From Persephonella sp. IF05-L8 (lineage in GTDB: Bacteria > Aquificota > Aquificia > Aquificales > Hydrogenothermaceae), in assembly GCF_000703045.1 (NCBI RefSeq), contig NZ_JNLJ01000001.1, forward strand, positions 959,501 through 1,023,500: 64,000 nucleotides of DNA, written 5' to 3'. The notes beneath the pieces were generated by a model, which was given only the letters and a program-made list of their open reading frames with translations, did no database searches and was not told where the DNA came from. Shown in pieces: positions 56,001 through 63,325 of the stretch. The number at the start of each line of letters is the position of its first letter. The stretch's first letter is position 1. Both the position numbers and the translations under genes were made by a program.

Positions 56001-56288
56001 ATAAAAATATAAATTTTTCTTCAGGTTACATGGAAAACGAATAGGGATATTAGAATAAATATATTAAATATAAGTCTCTTTTTCTTGCATTTTGAATAGA
56101 AAATATATTTCTATGTAAGTTGGCTTTTTACAAGGATTAGTGAGAATATAATAGAAAATATATTCGCATTAATGGAGGTCTGATGCAAATTAATACCTCC
56201 AGCGAAGGTTTTAAAAAATTTTTAAACCTCTGCTAACCCTTGAACCACACTTGCCAAATTAATTTTTTTTACTTAACCTAATTAACGC
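56001..56288 (+). other. Probable CRISPR leader region
   Basis: This very AT-rich, non-coding 288 nt lies before the first repeat. It holds a 15-nt direct repeat (AATAGAAAATATATT at 56095-56109 and 56150-56164), of which the first is nearly palindromic, and a hairpin with TGGAGGT (56173-56179) and ACCTCCA (56195-56201). The truncated last repeat at the other end and the repeat-base change both support placing the leader on this side. No gene is seen here. Confidence 0.6.
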
Positions 56289-57167
56289 GTTTTATCTGAA
56301 CTATATGGGATAGAAACTGGAATGTTTGATGGAGAAAGACAAGATACCGACCGTTTTATCTGAACTATATGGGATAGAAACGAATAGCTGTTGTAGTGTT
56401 TTCTAAGGAGTGATAAGTTTTATCTGAACTATATGGGATAGAAACTTTGGATACAAGAAAATAGATGATGTTTTAGATGGAGTGTTTTATCTGAACTATA
56501 TGGGATAGAAACTCCCTAAACATAAGAAAAACACCCCTAAAAACCTCTATTGTTTTATCTGAACTATATGGGATAGAAATATCTATTAAGGAGGAAAGTA
56601 TGTCAAAAGAAAATAAGTGGTTTTATCTGAACTATATGGGATAGAAATAAGTTCTGCAAGTTCATCTTTAAATTTTGCATTAGCCGTTTTATCTGAACTA
56701 TATGGGATAGAAATCGTTCGTATTTAGTTCTTGATATATCTTCCAGAGTTGTTTTATCTGAACTATATGGGATAGAAATTTCTATTTTAGTTGTCATCTT
56801 TCTCCCTCTGCTAATTTGTTTTATCTGAACTATATGGGATAGAAATCGTTCGTATTTAGTTCTTGATATATCTTCCAGAGTTGTTTTATCTGAACTATAT
56901 GGGATAGAAATTTCTATTTTAGTTGTCATCTTTCTCCCTCTGCTAATTTGTTTTATCTGAACTATATGGGATAGAAATCCTTTTCTTATACTCTTTCTTA
57001 CTTCTTATTCACATAAAGTTTTATCTGAACTATATGGGATAGAAATGATGATTATCCGAATATTGCTTTTCCTAATTGGTTAAACAGTGTTTTATCTGAA
57101 CTATATGGGATAGAAAGCGATAATACCTCCAGACGAAATATATCTAAGCTTAGAGTTTTATCTGAAC
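56289..57167 (+). CRISPR. CRISPR array, 13 full repeats and one truncated repeat
   Basis: The 28-nt repeat begins GTTTTATCTG and ends GGGATAGAAA; a 29th base follows the same rule (C after repeats 1-4, T after repeats 5-12, G after 13). Repeat starts: 56289, 56353, 56417, 56484, 56552, 56620, 56686, 56751, 56818, 56883, 56950, 57018, 57089; all 13 are identical over 28 nt. A 13-nt remnant (GTTTTATCTGAAC) at 57155-57167 ends the array. Spacers are 36-43 nt counted from the 28-nt repeat. Spacers 7 and 9 are identical, as are 8 and 10. No cas gene lies in the window, so the array is served by Cas proteins elsewhere. Repeats with such an end are common in type I-B and III systems, but type cannot be assigned here. 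Confidence 0.98.
56686..56949 (+). repeat. Tandem duplication of a two-spacer unit within the CRISPR array
   Basis: The 132-nt block 56686-56817 (repeat 7, spacer 7, repeat 8, spacer 8) is followed by a matching block 56818-56949 (repeats 9-10, spacers 9-10). The spacers are the same base for base as far as read. This is a duplication by recombination between repeats, not four separate acquisitions. Confidence 0.93.
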
Positions 57168-57450
57168 AAAGAAGAGTTTTAATCCTATACATTTTAAGAA
57201 TTCACAAAAATGATTTTGACAGTATTGATAAATGGATTTGATAATAGAAAAAAAGGAAGTAAATTAATTGATGAAATTATAAAGGCAAATGAATTATTTT
57301 CCAGATACAAACGCCATAAAGCAGCAGTTAAAGTATAAGTTCACACTAAAAAATAAAATCCAACCTTTCTCCTCAACTTAAATAGAAAACTTCAAGAACT
57401 AAAAATTCCTTATATTAGCTTTAGAATAAACTTTAATATATTGAAAAAAA
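57168..57450. other. Trailer side of the CRISPR array, no firm gene
   Basis: This 283-nt AT-rich stretch follows the truncated repeat. A 42-codon plus-strand frame (57210-57338, starting MILTVLING) has no ribosome binding site and no recognisable domain; its end faintly recalls the tail of a longer protein, so it may be a gene remnant. The rest shows no RNA, repeat or terminator that I can support. Promoter elements for neighbouring genes are not expected here since atpI ends at 57451. Confidence 0.4.
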
Positions 57451-57735
57451 TCAAGATTTTTTGCTATCTGTTCTGGTAGTATCTGATAAATTCTCTTTTT
57501 CTTCTAAATTTTCAAAATCCTCCCCATGAACTATATATCGCTGGACATCCTTATACATATTCCTGAAACCTGCAGCAAGACCAAAAAAGAAAAATATGAT
57601 AGTAAGCCATGGAGATGTATTGAAAAATTTATCAAGATAGTATCCTATTAGAACTCCAACTACAACACCTGATACAAGATGAAGACCTATAGTTCCTATT
57701 GAAAAATATTGAGTAATTCCTTTCTTCTTTGGCAT
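57451..57735 (-). CDS. ATP synthase accessory protein AtpI/AtpZ-like
   Basis: This 94-aa protein has two membrane helices (about 12-30 and 41-60) with GVVVGVLIGYYLDKFF and FGLAAGFRNMYKDVQRYI, the AtpZ/AtpI (DUF/PF09527) pattern, then an acidic tail. Known members help assemble the c-ring or move Mg2+/Ca2+ and normally sit before the atp operon. Here it follows dapB instead, and no ATP synthase gene is in the window. Confidence 0.78.
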   Translation of the reverse strand: MPKKKGITQYFSIGTIGLHLVSGVVVGVLIGYYLDKFFNTSPWLTIIFFFFGLAAGFRNMYKDVQRYIVHGEDFENLEEKENLSDTTRTDSKKS

Positions 57736-57744
57736 AAATCCAGA

Positions 57745-58551
57745 TTACTTAAGCCCAAGAACGTCCATCATATCATAAAGACCAGCAGGCTTATCTTTTA
57801 TCCATTTAGCCGCTTCAACTGCACCTTTTGCAAAAATATCCCTTGAACCTGCCTTATGGGTAAGCTCTATTCTTTCCCCCATTCCAGCAAATATCACAGT
57901 ATGTTCGCCAACAACATCACCACCCCTAAGGGCAAAAACAGCTATTTCATCATCAGGACGACCATTTTCATATATACCTTCTCTGCCATAAATAACATTT
58001 TTTATTCCTGTTTCTTGCTTAAGAATATCCACAATTTTAACGGCTGTTCCTGATGGAGCATCTTTTTTGAACCTGTGGTGCATTTCAATAACTTCTATAT
58101 CGTATCCTTTCCCTTTTAGTGCCTTTGCAGCTTCCTGAACCAGCTTAAATAAAAGATTAACCCCAATACTCATATTTGGAGCAAGAACAATTGGAATATC
58201 TTTGGATAACTCCTTAATTTCTTTTAGCTGGTCTTCTGTCCAGCCTGTTGTGCCTATGACCATAGCTTTTTTATTTTTGTCTGCTGCCGCTAACCTTACA
58301 TGGCCTAAAACAGCCTCTGTATTTCCTGCAAAGTCTATTATTACATCACCTTTATCAATGATTTTTGCAAGGTCAGATACAATAGGAGCATCTATATTTT
58401 CTCCCAGTATGTCCCTTACATTATCATGGGAGTGAACACAATCCGGGCTTTCAACCCCACCTACTATCTCAAGATTTTTGTCCTCAAATGCAAGTTGGGC
58501 AATCCTCTGCCCCATTCTGCCAAGTATTCCAGAAATTATAACCTTTACCAT
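57745..58551 (-). CDS. dapB: 4-hydroxy-tetrahydrodipicolinate reductase
   Basis: The 268-aa enzyme of lysine/diaminopimelate synthesis has ISGILGRMGQRIAQLA (NAD(P) loop), VIGTTGWTEDQLKEI, APNMSIGVNLLFKLV and EMHHRFKKDAPSGTAVKI (catalytic His and Lys). Length is normal. It lies 1 nt after the 86-aa gene upstream and 9 nt before atpI. Confidence 0.97.
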   Translation of the reverse strand: MVKVIISGILGRMGQRIAQLAFEDKNLEIVGGVESPDCVHSHDNVRDILGENIDAPIVSDLAKIIDKGDVIIDFAGNTEAVLGHVRLAAADKNKKAMVIGTTGWTEDQLKEIKELSKDIPIVLAPNMSIGVNLLFKLVQEAAKALKGKGYDIEVIEMHHRFKKDAPSGTAVKIVDILKQETGIKNVIYGREGIYENGRPDDEIAVFALRGGDVVGEHTVIFAGMGERIELTHKAGSRDIFAKGAVEAAKWIKDKPAGLYDMMDVLGLK

Positions 58552-58552
58552 A

Positions 58553-58813
58553 TCAGTTAGCCTGCTCCTCGTCTAATTTAAATACTACATCAGCTAATTG
58601 ATTTAATGCATCATTAACCTGGTCTGGTGGAACAATAAAGGGCGCAACAACTACGTCAACGCCCTCTTTAAATAAATATTTTTTTATCAGGTTTTGGATT
58701 TCCTCAATCTGCTCTGGAGTGACATCCTCTTTGAGAACTTCCATAGGCTCTTTTTCTGTTACGAAGAAGCCAACAAAAGCAAAAGGAAATGCTCTTTTTT
58801 CTTCAAAAGACAT
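58553..58813 (-). CDS. Unknown 86-aa protein
   Basis: This soluble, acidic protein has a hydrophobic start (RAFPFAFVGFFVTEKEP), an amphipathic helix (TPEQIEEIQNLIKKYLF), a central strand EGVDVVVAPFIVPP and a C-terminal helix. Its ATG overlaps the stop of the 39-aa membrane protein as TAATG, and dapB starts 1 nt after its stop. I do not recognise it. Close coupling with the microprotein suggests that the two act together. Confidence 0.65.
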   Translation of the reverse strand: MSFEEKRAFPFAFVGFFVTEKEPMEVLKEDVTPEQIEEIQNLIKKYLFKEGVDVVVAPFIVPPDQVNDALNQLADVVFKLDEEQAN

Positions 58814-58932
58814 TATTTTTCCTTAGTTCCCATTTTGTACATTATTGTTCCCCAGAGAACTACCAGCATTGTGAGCATGAGAACAAATAAAATTACTTCG
58901 GCTGGTGGAATTCCTCCGTATGTTGCCTCCAT
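58813..58932 (-). CDS. 39-aa single-helix membrane microprotein
   Basis: Too short for usual gene lists, but well supported: ATG at 58932-58930, preceded by GGAGGTAAAGAGGC, 39 codons, and a TAA at 58815-58813 that overlaps the next ATG. It begins MEATYGGIPPAEVILF, has one hydrophobic helix (about residues 12-32) and ends KMGTKEK. The layout (short polar start, one helix, positive end) resembles the small subunit IIa of ba3-type cytochrome oxidases, and other tiny respiratory subunits; the likeness is weak and its neighbours are not oxidase genes. Its function is unknown. Confidence 0.7.
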   Translation of the reverse strand: MEATYGGIPPAEVILFVLMLTMLVVLWGTIMYKMGTKEK

Positions 58933-58982
58933 GCCTCTTTACCTCCTTTCCTTTGAATTACTAAATATACTAAATGCATTTT

Positions 58983-59744
58983 TTATAAAAAGCAACTGTT
59001 GTATATGATATAAATACCTTCCATAGGAAGATACCTATCGTAGATATGCTCAATTCTTAATCCTCTGGAAATAATTTCTCCATTACCACCTGTTATGATA
59101 AGTTTATGCTGGTATCCATACTCTTTATTTATTTTTTCAACCATTCCCTCAATAAGTGATAAATATCCAAAATATATACCTGCTTGGATACTTTCTACTG
59201 TTGTTTTCCCCACAACATTTTCAATATTTTCTATATTTACCGATGGAAGTTTGGCTGTTTTAGAAAATAAAGCCTGAATGCTGGCATCTATGCCGGGGAA
59301 AATAGCTCCACCGTCATATTCACCTTTATAGTTAACAACGTCAAATGTAATAGCTGTTCCAAAATCCACCACAATTGCTGGATAACCGTGTTTCTTTACA
59401 GTAGCACATGCATTTACCAATCTATCAATTCCAACTTCTTCAGGGTTTTTGTAGTTATTTTGTATGGGAATTTGTATATCTTCCCCTAAAAATAAAACTT
59501 CTGCTAATTTTGTTTTTTCAAAGGCTGCGGCAATTCTCTTTTCAACAACAGGAACAACTGAAGATATAACAAAATGTTTTATTTCAGGAAATTTTTCTAT
59601 GCTTAAAATCTGGTAAAAATCAATATACCAGTCATCTGTGGTTTTTTGATGGTCGGTTTTTAGTTTGTAGCTTTTTATATTGGATATATCTGTTATGAAA
59701 CCGACTTCTACTGTTGTGTTTCCTATATCTACCCCAACTATCAT
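58983..59744 (-). CDS. coaX: Type III pantothenate kinase
   Basis: The 253-aa ASKHA-fold kinase makes 4'-phosphopantothenate for coenzyme A. Seen: VGVDIGNTTVEVGFI at the start, GIDRLVNACA, VVDFGTAITFDVV, GGAIFPGIDAS and IITGGNGEII. These fit CoaX, which needs a monovalent cation. It starts 3 nt after the amidase gene. Confidence 0.95.
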   Translation of the reverse strand: MIVGVDIGNTTVEVGFITDISNIKSYKLKTDHQKTTDDWYIDFYQILSIEKFPEIKHFVISSVVPVVEKRIAAAFEKTKLAEVLFLGEDIQIPIQNNYKNPEEVGIDRLVNACATVKKHGYPAIVVDFGTAITFDVVNYKGEYDGGAIFPGIDASIQALFSKTAKLPSVNIENIENVVGKTTVESIQAGIYFGYLSLIEGMVEKINKEYGYQHKLIITGGNGEIISRGLRIEHIYDRYLPMEGIYIIYNSCFL

Positions 59745-59747
59745 AGA

Positions 59748-60860
59748 CTATTCCCTGTAAAAGTAGTCAACAATTGCATTATAAACTGAGTGTGCAAACT
59801 GGTCTATAAATTTTTCCTCTTTTAAAAGCCGTGCATCATGTTTATCTGTGAGATATAAAGTTTCTATCAAAACTGATGGAATTCCTGGGGTTTTTAAAAC
59901 AGCAAAATTAGCGCTGTCAATATCCCTAAAAACAGTAACTTTTCTGAGATGTTTCCTCAGATAATATGCAAAATTTCTTCCTTCCGTCATAGTTGTGCTT
60001 ATTGCAAGGTCTGCCACTATCCTGTTTACAAGAGGATTTGCACTTACTTTAACGTATCTTATAACAGCTTTGTTTTCCCTTTGCTCAACCAGACGGGCAA
60101 GTTTAGATTTTGCACCTCTAAGGTTCAGAGTATAAACATAAGTTCCGGACTCTGAATGTGTAGGAGATGAGTTGCAATGGATACTGATAAACAGGTCTGC
60201 TTTTTTTCGGACTGCTATTACTGTTCTTTCATATAGACCAACATATCTATCTGTGTATCTGGTTAGATAAACCTTAAATCTTGGGTCTTGCTCAAGTATT
60301 TTTTTAAGCCTTTTTGCTATTTTAAGATTAACATGCTTTTCTATTAAGCCATTGGCCATTGCCCCCGGGTCTCTCCCCCCATGTCCAGGGTCTATCACAA
60401 TAATTTTTTTTCTGCTGGAAGGGATGTATGTCTTTTGTTTTTTTTCATATTGAACTATTATTTGATAGATTGGGTCATCTTTATATGAGTATGTTTTTAC
60501 AGGTTTCAGGGTTTTTTTATAAAAATCTATGACTATCCTGTATGGATTTTTTAGGGTGTGAACTTTGTAATCTTTTATTTTTCTGGTTGTTTCAAATATA
60601 AATTCTGTGGAGTTTCTTGAATACAAAACATCCAGACTTTTTATATATCTATTCTTTATTATCCTTTTGTTTACCTTATTACTTTTTTCTTTTATTTTGA
60701 CTGAGATTATATTTTTTGAAAACTGTTCCAGACTAAATTTAACAGGTTTTTCTGTCTGTAAAACAACCCTATAAAAATCCTTATGGTCAGCATGCTTTAT
60801 TGTTATTGCAAAAACAACATTAATTGCCAGCAGGAAAATGACAAATATCTTTTTTAACAT
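59748..60860 (-). CDS. N-acetylmuramoyl-L-alanine amidase with AMIN domain (AmiC-like)
   Basis: The 370-aa protein has a signal peptide (about residues 1-18), an AMIN domain (about 20-115) with RYIKSLDVLYSRNSTEFIFE-like strands, and an Amidase_3 domain with IVIDPGHGGRDPGAMANG (zinc His), FISIHCNSSP (zinc His) and PSVLIETLYLTD (catalytic Glu). It cuts the stem peptide from glycan during division, in the periplasm. It is the first gene of the amidase-coaX-39aa-86aa-dapB-atpI run. Confidence 0.94.
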   Translation of the reverse strand: MLKKIFVIFLLAINVVFAITIKHADHKDFYRVVLQTEKPVKFSLEQFSKNIISVKIKEKSNKVNKRIIKNRYIKSLDVLYSRNSTEFIFETTRKIKDYKVHTLKNPYRIVIDFYKKTLKPVKTYSYKDDPIYQIIVQYEKKQKTYIPSSRKKIIVIDPGHGGRDPGAMANGLIEKHVNLKIAKRLKKILEQDPRFKVYLTRYTDRYVGLYERTVIAVRKKADLFISIHCNSSPTHSESGTYVYTLNLRGAKSKLARLVEQRENKAVIRYVKVSANPLVNRIVADLAISTTMTEGRNFAYYLRKHLRKVTVFRDIDSANFAVLKTPGIPSVLIETLYLTDKHDARLLKEEKFIDQFAHSVYNAIVDYFYRE

Positions 60861-60930
60861 CTTTGACCTTTTTATTTTTTCTGGTAATTTTATTTATCGG
60901 TAATAAAAATATGTAGCTTAAGGAGATAAT

Positions 60931-61662
60931 ATGAAGCTGGGAGTGAATATAGACCATATTGCAACAATCAGGGAAGCCAGAAAGACTTATGAGCCTGACC
61001 CTGTTAAAGGAGCTCTTATTGCACAGGATGCAGGGGCTGACCAGATAACATTTCACCTGAGGGAAGACAGAAGGCATATCCAGGATGAAGATGTTATTAG
61101 ACTAAGATGCACAATTAAAAGAATTCCTCTTAATATGGAAATGGCTCCTACAGAGGAGATGAAAAGTATTGCAATTGACATAAAACCTGAAAGGGTTACC
61201 CTTGTTCCTGAAAAAAGAGAGGAGATTACCACAGAAGGTGGTCTGGATGTTTCAGGTATGGAGGAATATCTAAAGAGTTTTGTAAAAGAGCTTAAAGATA
61301 ATGGCATAGATGTGGCTCTGTTTATTGACCCAGAAGAAAACCAGATAGACGCATCACTAAGAGCGGGTGCAGATGCTATTGAACTTCATACAGGGGAGTA
61401 TGCCAATGCAACTTCTGAAAATCAACAGAAAAAGGAGTTAGAAAGGCTCAAAAAGGCTGCAAGATATGCAAAAGAAAAAGGTCTAAAGGTTTTTGCCGGC
61501 CATGGTCTTACATATACTAATGTTCAGCCTGTTGCTGCAATAGAGGAAATAGAAGAGCTTAATATAGGACATTCAATAATTGCAAATTCTGTATTTATGG
61601 GTCTGGATGAAGCTGTCAGGAAAATGAAAAAACTTATTATGGAAGTTAGAAACTCAGAATGA
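60931..61662 (+). CDS. pdxJ: Pyridoxine 5'-phosphate synthase
   Basis: This 243-aa TIM-barrel enzyme condenses 1-deoxyxylulose 5-phosphate and 3-amino-2-oxopropyl phosphate into vitamin B6. Seen: [68 protein letters not shown] and [10 protein letters not shown]. All catalytic stretches are present. AAGGAG precedes the ATG. It ends in an 9-nt overlap with the convergent PAP2 gene. Confidence 0.97.
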   Translation: MKLGVNIDHIATIREARKTYEPDPVKGALIAQDAGADQITFHLREDRRHIQDEDVIRLRCTIKRIPLNMEMAPTEEMKSIAIDIKPERVTLVPEKREEITTEGGLDVSGMEEYLKSFVKELKDNGIDVALFIDPEENQIDASLRAGADAIELHTGEYANATSENQQKKELERLKKAARYAKEKGLKVFAGHGLTYTNVQPVAAIEEIEELNIGHSIIANSVFMGLDEAVRKMKKLIMEVRNSE

Positions 61663-62211
61663 TATATTAGCAATAAGAATGCCTTTAAGATAATATCCTG
61701 CTACACCTGACAAAAAGCCTATTAAGGAGCCTACCAGAACATCTACAGGGAAATGGGCTCCCATATAAACACGGCCAAAGGCTATCAGTAAGGCATAAAT
61801 TATGAAAAGCAGTATAATCCACCAGCTACCGTAAAAAAGAATAACACCCAGAAGGGTAAAAGCATAAGCTGCATCTGCAGATGGAAAACTTTTGAAGCCT
61901 ACAGGTTCAAGCAGATAAACATCTTCCAATAGCTTTGAAGGTCTTTGATGACGGAATGTATATTTTAAAGCAGGCATCAGAATACCGGTTATAAGCAAGG
62001 ATACTGTAAGGTGTAATAATGCTTCCCATCTGCCATATATATAAAAAAATGGCAGGAAAACAGGGAGGGTATAACTTTTACCAAGTCTAAAAAAGTATTT
62101 GTAAAATTTATCTAAGAACTTACTTCTTTTGTTGTTTATCGCCCTGAATAGCTTCACATTCCATTTTATTTTCAGTTCCCAGTCTGGTGGAATTATTCTT
62201 TCTTTAGCCAT
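61654..62211 (-). CDS. PAP2-family membrane phosphatase
   Basis: The 185-aa protein has about five membrane helices and PAP2 motifs: [11 protein letters not shown] (motif 1), [11 protein letters not shown] (motif 2) and [16 protein letters not shown] (motif 3). Motif 2 normally reads PSGH, with the His as general acid; here an Asp stands in that place. Lipid phosphatase roles such as undecaprenyl-pyrophosphate recycling or lipid A dephosphorylation are typical, but the change makes activity uncertain. It overlaps the PHP gene by 8 nt. Confidence 0.82.
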   Translation of the reverse strand: MAKERIIPPDWELKIKWNVKLFRAINNKRSKFLDKFYKYFFRLGKSYTLPVFLPFFYIYGRWEALLHLTVSLLITGILMPALKYTFRHQRPSKLLEDVYLLEPVGFKSFPSADAAYAFTLLGVILFYGSWWIILLFIIYALLIAFGRVYMGAHFPVDVLVGSLIGFLSGVAGYYLKGILIANISF

Positions 62212-63280
62212 TTACAACCTCAAAAGGATTTGTAATCGCAACAGGTCTAAATCCCAGATAAAGATTTCCAATTTTAAAGTCATATTCATAAATTTCAAAA
62301 TGATAAAATCCCTTTTCTTTTATTTCATACGAAAAGTCACTTTGATGTGTAATAATAACAGGCTGATTATCTTTTTTTAATATTTTTAATGTTTTTTTAT
62401 GATTAAAAATGCAAAACAATCTGGAGTTAGTGGGGAGTTTATCCCCTGGGAAGTATATATTTCCGTCATACTCTCCCCAAAAATCACCGTATTTTTGCTT
62501 CAAGGATATATGGAGATTTCCATGTTTTAAAGCTTTTAAAATATCAGATTTTTCTTCCAGAGGTTTCAGGGAATAAACCTGATTTACCAGCCATTTAAAG
62601 CCTGAGCGATAAGAAGGAATTAAAATTCCATGGGTATGCTCTTGATAAACAAGCTTAATATGTAAATCCAGACCACCTATCATCTTAAGACCTTTTGCCC
62701 GAGCAAAATATAGTCTGCTCCATTTTTCAAGTGGAATTAATGCATTCCATTTGTGCAGAATTTTCCATGTTATAGGGAAAATAATGATATTTTTTAACAG
62801 GGAAATAATTGATAATGCTTTGTTCCATACAACTCCATCTTTTATGTTTATTATTTCATACAGGTAATCAGGTCTAAACTCACCTTTCCATTTGTAATGC
62901 TCAAACTCAAAGTTATTGGGATGGGATATAACAGGCAGTTCATTTCCCAATAAGAGAAGCCTGCCCTCTGGTGTATTTTTCTCAATACCTGCAAATATTC
63001 TGTTATCCTCAAAATATTTATAGTTATCATTATCGTGGTCTGTTACAAATACAAAATCTATATTGTTCTCTTCCATTGCTTTTCTTATGTCTGATGGTTT
63101 TCCAAGGGAGTCAAAGGAAAACTGAGTATGTATATGGGCAATGACATTGTATTTGTAATATTGAGGTTTTTCCGGATTATTTTTCTCAATTTTGTCTTCC
63201 AATAGGGAAATTCTTTTAAATGGTCTGAATTCCAGATAAAGCAGTATTCCTATAAAAACAACAAGGAATAAATAAAACAA
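62204..63280 (-). CDS. Membrane-anchored PHP-domain protein
   Basis: This 358-aa protein begins with a membrane helix (about 2-18), then a PHP phosphoesterase domain: NVIAHIHTQFSFDSLGKP (first metal His pair), FVFVTDHDND, LLLGNELPVIS and GGLDLHIKL near residue 205. A C-terminal strand-rich part may be a binding domain. The start is TTG with AAAGGAGGAAG before it. PHP proteins act as phosphatases or nucleases; the outward-facing anchor suggests a periplasmic or membrane substrate, possibly a lipid or glycan phosphate, as it pairs with a PAP2 phosphatase. Confidence 0.8.
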   Translation of the reverse strand: MFYLFLVVFIGILLYLEFRPFKRISLLEDKIEKNNPEKPQYYKYNVIAHIHTQFSFDSLGKPSDIRKAMEENNIDFVFVTDHDNDNYKYFEDNRIFAGIEKNTPEGRLLLLGNELPVISHPNNFEFEHYKWKGEFRPDYLYEIINIKDGVVWNKALSIISLLKNIIIFPITWKILHKWNALIPLEKWSRLYFARAKGLKMIGGLDLHIKLVYQEHTHGILIPSYRSGFKWLVNQVYSLKPLEEKSDILKALKHGNLHISLKQKYGDFWGEYDGNIYFPGDKLPTNSRLFCIFNHKKTLKILKKDNQPVIITHQSDFSYEIKEKGFYHFEIYEYDFKIGNLYLGFRPVAITNPFEVVNG

Positions 63281-63325
63281 TCTTCCTCCTTTCAGGAAAA
63301 GTTTCTGGATAATATTCTAACATTA

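Noticed and set aside
56603-56929. A 108-residue minus-strand frame inside the CRISPR array with repeated peptide units
   Set aside because: It is produced by identical repeats and duplicated spacers staying in one frame; no ribosome binding site or protein-like composition apart from the repeats.
57210-57338. A 42-codon frame after the CRISPR array as a diguanylate cyclase tail
   Set aside because: The likeness to a GGDEF C-terminus is too faint, there is no ribosome binding site and no upstream coding part.
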